Origin: DASVWZ01 sp963708575
GTDB taxonomy: Bacteria; Acidobacteriota; Terriglobia; Terriglobales; Acidobacteriaceae
NCBI GenBank assembly: GCA_963708575.1
Contig: CAVPTB010000007.1
Location: 2,418,001 to 2,482,000 of the forward strand
DNA length: 64,000 nt
Reading direction: 5' to 3'
Below the pieces are notes generated by a model. The model was not told the DNA's origin and made no database searches. It saw only the letters and a list, made by a program, of their open reading frames with translations. Below, one piece after another: positions 54,335-63,301 of the stretch. The position numbers were made by a program, and so were the translations under genes. Numbering within the stretch: the stretch's first letter is position 1; every line of letters starts with the position of its first letter.

Positions 54335-55258
54335 TCATTTCGCTTTGGCTCGGGGGTGATGTTTTTGGTAGACGTTTTTCAGACGATCCAGCGCCAAGTG
54401 GGTGTAGACCTGGGTCGTTGAAATGTCTGAGTGGCCTAGTATGGTCTGGACGGTGCGCAGATCGGCGCCGTTTTCGACCATGTGAGTGGCGCAACTGTGA
54501 CGGAGCATGTGCGGGCTGGCGTGCCGGCCACTGCGCCACCGAGGCTGCCCCAACCATCTGCCATACCCGTTGCCTGGTAAGTCTTGCGGGCTCCGCGTCC
54601 GAGAAAAAGCTGCGGAGACCCCTTCCCCGCCGCAAGGACGGGGCGGGCGGATTTCAAATATTCCGCTAGCGCTTCCTGGGCGGACTTTCCCAGCGGTACG
54701 ATCCGCTCCTTATCGCCTTTGCCGCGAACCAGCAGGTATCCCGTATCCAGTTTCAGGTCTTCCAACTTGACTCCGACAATTTCGGTGACACGCAGAGCGC
54801 CGGCATAAAAAACTTCGAGCATGGCGCGATCCCGCAGCGCCATCGCCGCCGATTCTTTGTTGACGTGGCCTGCCTCGAGGTCCACGGAGCACGCTTTCCA
54901 TCTCGTCGCGAGCCAGCGATTTCGGCAGAACTTTCCACTGTTTGGGAGTATCGATGTTCAAGGTCGGATCGTGCTCGATCATTTTGTCGAGCAGCATGTA
55001 GCGATAGAGATGCCGCAACGCAGAAAGTTTGCGGCCGACGGAACGGCCGTCTACCGAATTCGAAAATAATTCCTGCATGAAGTCGCGCACGTCGGTGCGG
55101 ACAGCCTTGGCTAATGTCTGCTTGCGCTTCTCGAGGAACGAGGCGAACTGGCTGATGTCGGTGGAATAAGCCGAGATGGTAAGTGGGGCCAAGCCTTTTT
55201 CGATTTTCAAATAATCGAGAAAGCCGGATAGCAGGCGGGAATTGAGGACAGGAGCCAC
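54335..55258 (-). pseudogene. xerD: Tyrosine recombinase (XerD-like), broken by frameshifts
   Basis: Reading from 55,258: LLSGFLDYLKIEKGLAPLTISAYSTDISQFASFLEKRKQTL to SLARDEMESVL, then another frame (MALRDRAMLEVFYAGALRVTEIVGVKLEDLKL, RGKGDKERIVPLG, PQLFLGRGARK), then a short third frame (LTRQRVWQMVGAAS), then the last (RHASPHMLRHSCATHMVENGADLRTVQTILGHSDISTTQVYTHLALDRLKNVYQKHHPRAK). At least three indels lie near 54,885, 54,595 and 54,545. All catalytic residues are encoded but not in one frame. It runs parallel to xerC, 68 bases upstream. Confidence 0.85.
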
Positions 55259-55336
55259 AAAGGAATTATGCGTATTATCGGACGTTGAGAAAAGTGCTGA
55301 ACCGGATGCGAGCCTGATTGTCTGCGCGATTTGCGG

Positions 55337-56071
55337 TTAAGACTTTTCGGGTTGGGTCGGCGTACTGATCTCCTGCAGCACTTCGCGCGCGTACAACGCT
55401 CCCTCGGGCGTTTCTTCGTGCTTGAAGTAGGCGAAGACGTTTCGGCCGGCGGCAAGATGCTCCCGCAATCGCACGACCATAGCCTGGCGCTCTTCCGGCG
55501 TGTAGGTGGGTTTGCGGTAACGGTAATAAGCGAAGTCAGCGGTCACAACATCCGGAGTCACACGTTCTTCAGTTTCCGCCACACACAGCGCGCGATTGTG
55601 GGTCTTCAACAGATCGAAGATTTCGTCCTGAAGCCATGATTCGTGACGGAACTCGAAGGCTCCGGAAACACCTCGCGGTATTACGCTCAAGAATTCCTCC
55701 AGAACCGCGCGGTCTGCCTTCATGTTAGGAGGCAGTTGAAACAGCACTGGACCTAACTTCCCTGCCCGGGCCAGCGGTTCAATCGTGGCAAGAAATCGCG
55801 GGATGAAGTCTTGCGTGTTCTTGAGGCGCTTGATGTGGGTGATCACCTGATGGGCTTTTACTCCGAAGAGAAAGCTCTGGGGCGTTTCCGAGATCCACTT
55901 CTGCGCCGTGGTTTCTTTCAAGAGTTGACGAAACGTGAAATTCACTTCGACGGTGTTCAGTTGACCGGCGTAGAAAGGCAGGAACTTGGCTTGAGCCAGC
56001 TTGGCTGGATAGAAGTCCGGCTTCCAGCTTGGGTATGCCCATCCTGAAGTACCAACGTAAAGTTGCGCCAT
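55337..56071 (-). CDS. DUF72 (YecE-like) protein
   Basis: 244 residues. YVGTSGWAYPSWKPDFYPAKLAQAKFLPFYAGQLNTVEVNFTFRQL is the signature start; GPVLFQLPPNMKAD, AFEFRHESWLQDEI and NVFAYFKHEE follow in the usual order. The TIM-barrel-like family has no established activity. Strong conservation suggests an enzymatic role. It runs in the same direction as the LigD-like gene, 98 bases downstream of it. Confidence 0.94.
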   Translation of the reverse strand: MAQLYVGTSGWAYPSWKPDFYPAKLAQAKFLPFYAGQLNTVEVNFTFRQLLKETTAQKWISETPQSFLFGVKAHQVITHIKRLKNTQDFIPRFLATIEPLARAGKLGPVLFQLPPNMKADRAVLEEFLSVIPRGVSGAFEFRHESWLQDEIFDLLKTHNRALCVAETEERVTPDVVTADFAYYRYRKPTYTPEERQAMVVRLREHLAAGRNVFAYFKHEETPEGALYAREVLQEISTPTQPEKS

Positions 56072-56169
56072 GGGAGTTAGAGTTACAAAAACATCTTAAA
56101 CCGCAAAGGGCGCTAAGAATTCGCGAAGTGCGCTAAGAAAAGCCCTTCTAGCGCCAGAGTTGCGAAGAA

Positions 56170-57213
56170 TTATACCCGCGAACTTTTCTTCTTTTGTTTT
56201 TGTTGCGGCTTGGCGGGGGGCGATTTTTTCTTTACGGCAGTGGACCTTGTGGGCTTGGATTCCAATCCCTCAGCAATCGTCTCGGCTTGCGCGTCTTCGA
56301 TTCCCGGCAGCTTGGGCAACTTCTGCTTCAAAGTCTGCACCGGCGCAAAGAGATCTCCCATCTTGTCGACGCGTTTGAGGACGGCGTCGCTTTCGAATAC
56401 CAGGCGCTTGGCGTCTTTCTTCTTGAGCGTCTCTTCGACCTCTTCCCATGTCACTGGAGTCGAAACCGTGGGACGCTCTCGTGCGCGCAGGGAGTACACG
56501 CTGATGGTGGTCTTATGCTGATCGTTCTGGCTCCAGTCGACAAAAACCTTTCCCACGCGCAGTTGCTTCTTCATGTCGGACACGACCAACTCTTTGTGGT
56601 CGTGCTCCAGAAGTCGGGCCAGGGCATGCGCGAATGGCTTGGTGACGTCGTAGCTGGTCGGTGTATTCAGCGGAACGTAAATCTGCAATCCTTTTGATCC
56701 CGATGTTTTGGGAAAGCTCTGAAGGCCGAAATGTTCAAAAATCTCTCGCAGCCACATCCCCACCTGGCAACACTGCACAATGTCCGCGGGCGGGCCGGGG
56801 TCGAGGTCGAAAGCCAGAATCGTGGGTGACTCGATCTTCTTTGCCAACGAGAGCGAAGGGTGCAGTTCGATGGCCGCGAGGTTTGCCACCCAGATCAGTG
56901 TGGGCAGGTCGTTCGCGAGAATGTAATTCACGTCGCGATTGTTGCCTTCGCTCCAGATCGGCGCAGTCTTCACCCAATCCGGGCGGTACTTGGTAGCGTT
57001 CTTTTCGAAGAAAAATTGCTCATTCACGCCTCCGGGATAGCGCTTCAAGGTAAGCGGGCGGCCCTTCAAATGCGGCAACAACACGGGCGCAATTCGCGCG
57101 TAGTAATCGATCAGCTGGCCCTTGGTAAATCCGGCGGCCGGATATAGAACCTTATCCAGGTTCGTTACCTTCAGGTGCTTGCTGTCAACGTCGATGACCT
57201 GAGATGTTTCCAC
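56170..57213 (-). CDS. ligD: LigD-type DNA primase/polymerase domain protein
   Basis: 347 residues corresponding to the polymerase domain of LigD on its own. KVLYPAAGFTKGQLIDYYARIAPVLLPHLKGRPLTLKRYPGGV is the start signature; FDLDPGPP holds the metal-binding Asp pair; SGSKGLQIYVPLN and FVDWSQNDQHKTTISVYSLRARERPTVSTPVTWEEVE follow. No ligase or phosphoesterase domain is fused. The C-terminal 30 residues are a lysine-rich tail. Such polymerases add nucleotides during Ku-dependent end joining; no ku gene is in the window. Confidence 0.92.
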   Translation of the reverse strand: METSQVIDVDSKHLKVTNLDKVLYPAAGFTKGQLIDYYARIAPVLLPHLKGRPLTLKRYPGGVNEQFFFEKNATKYRPDWVKTAPIWSEGNNRDVNYILANDLPTLIWVANLAAIELHPSLSLAKKIESPTILAFDLDPGPPADIVQCCQVGMWLREIFEHFGLQSFPKTSGSKGLQIYVPLNTPTSYDVTKPFAHALARLLEHDHKELVVSDMKKQLRVGKVFVDWSQNDQHKTTISVYSLRARERPTVSTPVTWEEVEETLKKKDAKRLVFESDAVLKRVDKMGDLFAPVQTLKQKLPKLPGIEDAQAETIAEGLESKPTRSTAVKKKSPPAKPQQKQKKKSSRV

Positions 57214-57411
57214 GCAACTCCCCCAAACTTATTGTTTACCTGCTGGCAAACTACCCCGACATACTACAACCGTTTCACATTCGGCAGTTGGATGCGGGAA
57301 GTGGCGGGGATGTCACGTTTGAGACGATTCCGGCTAGTTTGACAAGTTCACGTTCCGCCACGTAACGTCAAACTTCTGCACTGTTTACGCGTCTAACCTC
57401 GTGGAGGTCCG

Positions 57412-58944
57412 ATGAAATCCCGCTCGTTCAAACTTCTGGCGATAGCGTTTTTGCTGTCCGCCGCCGCTCTTGCCCAGGATGTTGCTTCTTTCGAAAAACG
57501 CATTACCGTGAAGAAACTCGGGAACGGTTTAACCGTCATTTTGTGCGAACGGCCCGAGGCCCCGGTGTTTTCCTTTTATACGCACGTGGACGCCGGATCG
57601 GTTCAGGACCCGCAGAACAGGACGGGACTGGCGCACATGTTCGAGCACATGGCGTTCAAGGGCACGGACAAGATTGGCACGAAGGATTATGCGGCGGAAA
57701 AAGTTGCTCTAGCGAAAGTTGAGCAAGCGTACGCCGCGTACATTCGCGAACGAGACAAGCGTATGGGGCGCGACGAGCAGAAACTCAAGCAACTGGAGAC
57801 CGCGTGGCATGAAGCGGTCAAACAGGCGGACACGTATGTGGTCCCGAACCAGTTCACTGAGATCGTGGAGCGTAACGGCGGAGAGGATTTGAACGCCTCC
57901 ACGAATGACGACGAGACGAATTACTTCTATTCTTTGCCGGCCAACCGGCTGGAGCTATGGGCGTATCTGGAATCGGAACGGTTTGCGCATCCGGTGATGC
58001 GGCAATTTTATGACGAGCGAAATGTTGTGATCGAAGAGCGGCGGATGCGGGTGGACAGCAACCCAATCGGCAGGCTGCTTGAGCAATTTACGACGGCGGC
58101 TTTTCAGGCACATGAATATCACCGTCCGACGATCGGGTGGACTTCGGACCTGAATTCGTTTTCCGCAACAGATGCGGAGAAGTTCTTTCACACCTACTAC
58201 ATTCCGTCGAACATGGTGGTGACGGTGGTGGGCGACCTCAAGGCGGCGGAGGCCATGCCGGTTATCGAGAAATATTTCTCCCGGATTCCTTCGGGGGATA
58301 AGCCGGATGAACGCACCACGGTCGAGCCTCCGCAGAATTCGGAGCGCCGCGTGGTTCTGCATGAGATGGCGCAGCCACTTTATCTAGAGGGGTACCACCG
58401 TCCGGACTATAGCAGCCCGGATGATGCGGTGTACGACGCGATTGCGGATTTGATGTCGGATGGACGCACATCGCGGCTTTACCGGTCGCTGGTTCGCGAT
58501 AAGAAGATTGCATCGGATGCGGCTGGATTCAGCGGTTTGCCGGGCAACAAATATCCACACCTGTTCGCGTTCTATGCCTTCCCGCTGCCTGGGCATAAGC
58601 CGGAAGAGATGGAACAGGCGATTCACGAGGAGATCGACAAGATCAAAAGCCAAGACATTACCGACGACGAATTGAAGATGATCAAGACGCGGTCGAAAGC
58701 GAATTTGATTCGCAGCCTGGGAAGCAACGAGGGGCTGGCCAACAATCTGGGGATTTATCAGGCGCGCTATGACGACTGGCGGGAATTGTTCCGGCAGGTG
58801 GATCGCATCGACAAAATCACGAAGGCCGATATTCGCCGCGTGGCGAATCAAACTTTTGTAGCAACCAATCGGACTGTGGGGATTATTGAGACGGCAACGC
58901 CGCCCCCGGCGCAGGCGCAGAGCAGCCAGGGAGGTGCGCAGTGA
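57412..58944 (+). CDS. M16 zinc metallopeptidase (active subunit)
   Basis: 510 residues with a signal peptide (SFKLLAIAFLLSAAALA) and start at ATG after GTGGAGG. The inverted zinc motif HxxEH is present as AHMFEHMAFKGT, with the downstream ligand Glu in VIEERRMRV. Between them is a charged coiled insert (VALAKVEQAYAAYIRERDKRMGRDEQKLKQLETAWHEA) and NASTNDDETNYFYSLPANRLELWAYLESERF. It overlaps the next M16 gene by four bases, so the two form a heterodimer-type pair as in bacterial PqqF/PMP-like systems. Substrate unknown. Confidence 0.94.
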   Translation: MKSRSFKLLAIAFLLSAAALAQDVASFEKRITVKKLGNGLTVILCERPEAPVFSFYTHVDAGSVQDPQNRTGLAHMFEHMAFKGTDKIGTKDYAAEKVALAKVEQAYAAYIRERDKRMGRDEQKLKQLETAWHEAVKQADTYVVPNQFTEIVERNGGEDLNASTNDDETNYFYSLPANRLELWAYLESERFAHPVMRQFYDERNVVIEERRMRVDSNPIGRLLEQFTTAAFQAHEYHRPTIGWTSDLNSFSATDAEKFFHTYYIPSNMVVTVVGDLKAAEAMPVIEKYFSRIPSGDKPDERTTVEPPQNSERRVVLHEMAQPLYLEGYHRPDYSSPDDAVYDAIADLMSDGRTSRLYRSLVRDKKIASDAAGFSGLPGNKYPHLFAFYAFPLPGHKPEEMEQAIHEEIDKIKSQDITDDELKMIKTRSKANLIRSLGSNEGLANNLGIYQARYDDWRELFRQVDRIDKITKADIRRVANQTFVATNRTVGIIETATPPPAQAQSSQGGAQ

Positions 58945-61079
58945 AGAATTATTTTCGTTCTGCCGCTTCATTTTTGCTGATTGCATGTGTGGTCGCTGCC
59001 GCACCTTTTGCTTTTGGTCAGGCCGACTGGCAAAAGATTCCGGTGCCGGCGCTGCCGCCGTTTCATCCGCAGGAACCTAAGCGCATTGAACTGCCCAATG
59101 GGATGGTGATCTTTCTTCAGGAAGATCACGAACTGCCGCTGATCAGTGGAGTGGCGCGGATTCGGGGCGGATCGCGTGAGGAGCCTGCTAGCAAGACGGG
59201 CATGCTCGACATGTACGGAGAAGTCTGGCGCACAGGGGGAACGAAGTCGCAGACCGGCGATCAGCTCGACGACTATCTCGAGATCCGCGCGGCCAAGGTG
59301 GAGACGGGCAGCAACGCTGATTCGACGACCATTCACTGGTCGTGCCTCAAGGGAGATTTTGACGACGTTTTCCGGATCTTTAACGATGTTTTGCGCAATC
59401 CGGAATTTCGCGAGGAAAAGCTTGAGCTCGCGAAAAAGGGGATGGACGATTCCATTTCGCGGCGCAACGATGACGTCGCGGAGATTGCGGGGCGCGAATC
59501 GGCCAAGCTGGCCTATGGAAAAGACAATCCGTATGCGCGAGATCCAGAATATGCGACCGTCGCCGCGGTTACGCGACAAGATTTGATTGACTGGCATCGC
59601 GATCATGTGGCGCCGAACAATATCATTCTGGGGGTGGTGGGGGATTTCGATGCAGCCACGATGGAAGCCAAGCTGCGAGCGGCATTCGGTGATTGGGGTA
59701 AAGGCAAACAGGTGGAGAGCGCGGAGATCAAATTTACTCCGGCGGCACACGGCTATTACCTGGTGGAGAAGAGTGATGTAAATCAGAGCTCGATTCGCAT
59801 GGTCGAGCTCGGCATACGGCGCGACAATCCTGACTATTACGCTGCGCAGGTTTTCAACGAAGCGTTTGGCGGAGGATTCTCTTCGCGGCTGTTCCGCAAT
59901 CTGCGGACGGGCAAGGGGCTTGCCTATGATGTCGGTGGCGGGATCGGAAGTGCGTTCGACCATCAGGGCGTTGTACGGATTGAAATGGGGACAAAGAGCG
60001 CCACGACGGTCGAAGGAATTCAGGGAATTTACGGGCAGATCGACGAAATCAAATCGAAGCCATTTAATGAGGAAGAAATCAAGCGGGCGAAGGATTCACT
60101 CTTGAATTCGTTCGTGTTTAATTTTGATTCGCCGGAGAAGGTTCTGCGGGAACGCATGGCTTATGAATTCTACGGGTATCCGCCAGACTTTCTGGAGCGA
60201 TTTCGAGCCGGGGTTGAAAAGGTGCAGACGTCGGACGTCAATCAGGTGGCCGGGAAGTACCTGCACAAGGATCAACTGGCCGTTCTGGTGGTGGGCAACA
60301 CTTCGGAGTTCGACAAGCCGCTGGCTACGCTCGGACCGGTGACCAAGGTCGATATCACGATTCCTCCGGCTCCGGGGCAGGCACAGGAGGCCCCCACGGA
60401 AAAACCCACTGCTTCAAACGCGGAGGGGAAGGCGCTGGCGGCGAAGGTGGCACAGGCCATGGGCGGGCTGGCGAAACTTCAGTCGGTCAAATCGCTTTAC
60501 CAGGAATTTACTGAGCAAGAGCCGGGCGGCGGACCGTCCATGACGATAAAGGTCACGATTCAGTTCCCTGACCGTATGCACGTCGATGTGCAGTCTCCGC
60601 AGGGGCCTGTCAGCATCGTGGCAACGCCTGACGCGGCATTCATGTTTGCGCCGGGAATGGGCGTGCGTGACATGCCAGCATCCCGCAAGGCGGAGAGTCT
60701 GCAGCAAATTCATCGCGATCTCCTCTATGTCGGGCAGCACGTGGATGATCCTGCGTGGGTGTTCGCGGCGAATGGCAGCGAGAAGATCGGGAACATTGAT
60801 GCGCGCATTCTTGATATCAGCGGCGGAGACATGAGCATTCGCTGGTTCGTCGATCCGGCGACAGGCCAGGTGCTGCGTGAAACGTATCAGGCGACCGGGC
60901 GTTCCGGACCGATGCAAGGTGAGACGGATCTGGAAAACTGGACGACCACTGACGGAATCACCTTGCCGGCAGTTCACAAGAACAAAGAGGACGGAAAGGA
61001 TTCGAGCGTGGTTGAAACCACGAAGATTGAATTCAACCCGAGCGTGGATGCGAAACTTTTTGCGAAACCCCAACAGTAA
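58941..61079 (+). CDS. M16 family protein (inactive-type subunit) fused to a LolA-like C-terminal domain
   Basis: 712 residues, GTG start overlapping the preceding stop (GTGA). Residues about 30-480 are an M16 fold (RIELPNGMVIFLQEDHELPLISGVARIRGGSREEP, then YGKDNPYARDPEYATVAAVTRQDLIDWHRDHVAPNNIILGVVGDF, then FNEAFGGGFSSRLFRNLRTGKGLAYDVGGGI). The zinc motif is missing (GMLDMYGEVW), as in the R/Y-type partner subunits. About residues 495-712 form an extra beta domain (AMGGLAKLQSVKSLYQEFTEQEPGG, then PATGQVLRETYQATGRSG) resembling LolA/outer-membrane lipoprotein-sorting folds. The fusion is unusual. Confidence 0.92.
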   Translation: MKNYFRSAASFLLIACVVAAAPFAFGQADWQKIPVPALPPFHPQEPKRIELPNGMVIFLQEDHELPLISGVARIRGGSREEPASKTGMLDMYGEVWRTGGTKSQTGDQLDDYLEIRAAKVETGSNADSTTIHWSCLKGDFDDVFRIFNDVLRNPEFREEKLELAKKGMDDSISRRNDDVAEIAGRESAKLAYGKDNPYARDPEYATVAAVTRQDLIDWHRDHVAPNNIILGVVGDFDAATMEAKLRAAFGDWGKGKQVESAEIKFTPAAHGYYLVEKSDVNQSSIRMVELGIRRDNPDYYAAQVFNEAFGGGFSSRLFRNLRTGKGLAYDVGGGIGSAFDHQGVVRIEMGTKSATTVEGIQGIYGQIDEIKSKPFNEEEIKRAKDSLLNSFVFNFDSPEKVLRERMAYEFYGYPPDFLERFRAGVEKVQTSDVNQVAGKYLHKDQLAVLVVGNTSEFDKPLATLGPVTKVDITIPPAPGQAQEAPTEKPTASNAEGKALAAKVAQAMGGLAKLQSVKSLYQEFTEQEPGGGPSMTIKVTIQFPDRMHVDVQSPQGPVSIVATPDAAFMFAPGMGVRDMPASRKAESLQQIHRDLLYVGQHVDDPAWVFAANGSEKIGNIDARILDISGGDMSIRWFVDPATGQVLRETYQATGRSGPMQGETDLENWTTTDGITLPAVHKNKEDGKDSSVVETTKIEFNPSVDAKLFAKPQQ

Positions 61080-61206
61080 TCAGGGTGGCCCGGTTGCACC
61101 CGGGTACAGAGCGATCGAGTTCTCCGTTCCCGCCCTTTCGCAACTGGCGCGAAAGAACGGGGCACCCGCGCCGCAGCAATAATCAGGATTGGATCGCAGC
61201 GACCAC

Positions 61207-61806
61207 TCAGGGCGTCAGTTTGCCGGTGGAAAGATAGTCCTGGGGCGGAACGCCGAAGGCATCGGCAACGCGATTGAAAAACGCGAACATCGCGGTGACG
61301 TAAACCGCCTCGGCAATTTGATCTTCAGACCATCCCGCAAGGCGCAGCTTCTCTACGTCGTCCGGCGTCGATTTGTAGGCGGCGTGGGTGATCAATTCGA
61401 CGTACTCGAGCAACTCCCGTTCGGCGGGCGTCAGCCCAGCCTCCTCGAGTTTGCCCTCGACCATCGCTTTGACACAGTCATCGGTCGCTCCCTGAACCCG
61501 CAGGAAGTAAGCGTGGCTGTCCAGTCAATAGGGACAGCGGTTCAGGTAGGAGACATGGCTGGCGATCATCTCTTTGTGACGGCGCGTGAGATGGCCGGGC
61601 GAGAAGTGCACGGTGTTGGAAAAATCAACGACCTGCCGCAGGAAATCGGGACGCGCGCCGAAGCACTTGATGATGCCGGGAACTTGCGTCCGTCCGGAAC
61701 CCTTCCGCCAGTAGTCGTAGGCCGCTGCGATGTCGCCCTGGGCGTCGGCGTCTTCGGTGATGGCGATCTTCGTTTTCGGTTGAGCTGGTTTTTCGTCGGG
61801 CAACAC
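61207..61806 (-). CDS. AhpD-like peroxidase-related selenoprotein (CxxU), TGA read as selenocysteine
   Basis: GTG start at 61806 (AAGGA upstream); 199 residues if the single in-frame TGA at 61525-61527 (codon 94) is read through. Both sides are one frame and one domain: KTKIAITEDADAQGDIAAAYDYWRK to MIASHVSYLNRCPY, then LDSHAYFLRVQGATDDCVKAMV to FFNRVADAFGVPPQDYL. The family motif is CxxCxxxH; here it reads C91-P-Y-U94-LDS-H98, with TGA exactly at the second cysteine. A SECIS-like hairpin starts 17 nt after the TGA. AhpD-like proteins use this pair to reduce peroxides or act as peroxidase-coupled reductants. It is convergent with the M16 pair. Plain nonsense mutation is the alternative. Confidence 0.85.
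61488..61507 (-). promoter_or_regulatory. Candidate bacterial SECIS element
   Basis: On the minus strand CUUCCUG and CAGGGAG form a 7-bp stem (one G-U pair) around loop CGGGUU. The stem begins 17 nt and the loop 24 nt after the in-frame UGA. Bacterial SECIS hairpins have a short loop with a G-U dinucleotide at about this distance, which SelB binds. Confidence 0.65.
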
Positions 61807-62029
61807 TTCGGTCCTTGTTTATTTTTCGATTCTGGTAAGTCTATCAAGAAGCACGCAGGGCATCACTGAAAGCAATGGGTTGAGGCGGTAAGTCGCTCCT
61901 CAAGCAGATGCATCACCCACCCTACTTACTCGGCCTCGTTAATATCCTGTAAATAGGCAACGGTGGCCAAGCGCGCTACATCAGAACCGTCCGAAACCCA
62001 GACCCAACCAGTGTTCGGAGGTTCCAGCC

Positions 62030-63256
62030 ATGCAGCACAGCACTCTCCGCTCGATTTGTGTCGCGCAATGCGTGTTATTTGCCGCACTGACGGCAGTCGC
62101 ACAGATGTCCACTCTGGTCGAGCCAAGCCCCAATCAGATTTTGCCTCCGAAATTTCTTTTCTCGACCGACTACGAAGGAGGAAAGGTACACGGTTATCTA
62201 GTGAACGCGTCTAGCGGAGCTATTACTCCGAGCGGACAAAATCCGCCGTGGGCGCACTGGGGACCGACGCGTGCGGCGGCCGATGTGGGAGGGTACCGGC
62301 TGTATGTCATCAATCAAGGGTCCAAAGATTTGAACGCGTACTTTATTTATAGGAACAATGGCTACATTTACGGAGTTCCGGGGTCGCCCTTTTCGATCGG
62401 GCAGCCCCCCATGGATTTGAAAGTTCACCCGTCGGGACATTACGTTTACGTGGTCGCGCAGGACGGCGCGCACAATAGCTGGCTGTACGGGTTCGCCGTG
62501 CAGAGCAACGGGTCGCTCAAACCGGTCTCCGGGTCACCGGTAACAACGGTGACAGGGTCGGAAACGCTTGCCATCGATCCGCAGGGAAAGTATTTGTACG
62601 TCAGCAGCTACCCGGGAACTCCCAGCCCTGGAACCAGTGAGATTGCGGCGTATTCCATCAGTGCAACCGGCGGAGCATTGACGCCGGTAGCGGGCTCACC
62701 TTACGTCGAGCCGAACTCGCAGTATTGCGCCAACGGCGGCTGGGACGTTGCCATACATCCGAGCGGCAATTTCCTGATCATTCCCAACATGTGCGAAGGC
62801 ATCGTGGTCTATCGCATCGGCCGCTCCACTGGTGCGCTCACACTGGTGAAGGGATCGCCTTTTGGAGTGCCGTACCCACCGTATCCGGTAGTTGAGTCGA
62901 TAGCGATGGACCCGTCTGGGGAATATTTCTGGATCTCGAGTCAGTACTGCGAAACCGGATGCAGCCAGAGCACCGACACATGGAAGTTCGACAGCTCGAG
63001 CGGTGTGCCCAGCTATCTGGAGAGTGGCGAGAGCGGGTGCGGACTGCTAACCCGCTCCGATCCTTCAGGGAAATTTCTTTACGTGATCGGCGACACGACG
63101 CCTGATTCCAATTGCGCTGGGAACGGCGAGAAGCCGGGGATCTGGGGAATGTCGGTAAATCGCGGAAACGGGGCGGTGCAGAATCTTCCGGGCTCGCCGT
63201 GGGCGTCAGCGAATTCCGACTGGTTTTTGACGGATGGTTTGGTGATCACGCCTTAG
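62030..63256 (+). CDS. Secreted lactonase-type beta-propeller protein
   Basis: 408 residues with a signal peptide (ICVAQCVLFAALTAVAQ). The body matches seven-bladed 6-phosphogluconolactonase/YVTN-like propellers: DLKVHPSGHYVYVVAQDGAHNSWLYGFAVQSNGSLKPVSGSPV, LAIDPQGKYLYVSSYPGTP, AAYSISATGGALTPVAGSPY, AIHPSGNFLIIPNMCEGIVVYRIGRSTGALTLVKGSPF. The four cysteines in CEGIV, YCETGCSQ and SGCGLL probably form disulfides. The family has many secreted members in Acidobacteriota with no assigned substrate. Confidence 0.88.
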   Translation: MQHSTLRSICVAQCVLFAALTAVAQMSTLVEPSPNQILPPKFLFSTDYEGGKVHGYLVNASSGAITPSGQNPPWAHWGPTRAAADVGGYRLYVINQGSKDLNAYFIYRNNGYIYGVPGSPFSIGQPPMDLKVHPSGHYVYVVAQDGAHNSWLYGFAVQSNGSLKPVSGSPVTTVTGSETLAIDPQGKYLYVSSYPGTPSPGTSEIAAYSISATGGALTPVAGSPYVEPNSQYCANGGWDVAIHPSGNFLIIPNMCEGIVVYRIGRSTGALTLVKGSPFGVPYPPYPVVESIAMDPSGEYFWISSQYCETGCSQSTDTWKFDSSSGVPSYLESGESGCGLLTRSDPSGKFLYVIGDTTPDSNCAGNGEKPGIWGMSVNRGNGAVQNLPGSPWASANSDWFLTDGLVITP

Positions 63257-63301
63257 GGCGGGTTTTGGGAGCGCAAACGGCATTCTGAAGACGTAGCAAA
63301 A

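Noticed and set aside
54540..54560. Possible insertion of the 67-bp repeat into the XerD-like gene (GAGGCTGCCCCAACCAT resembles the unit start)
   Set aside because: The same bases encode the expected XerD residues QMVGAAS, so the similarity is most likely chance.
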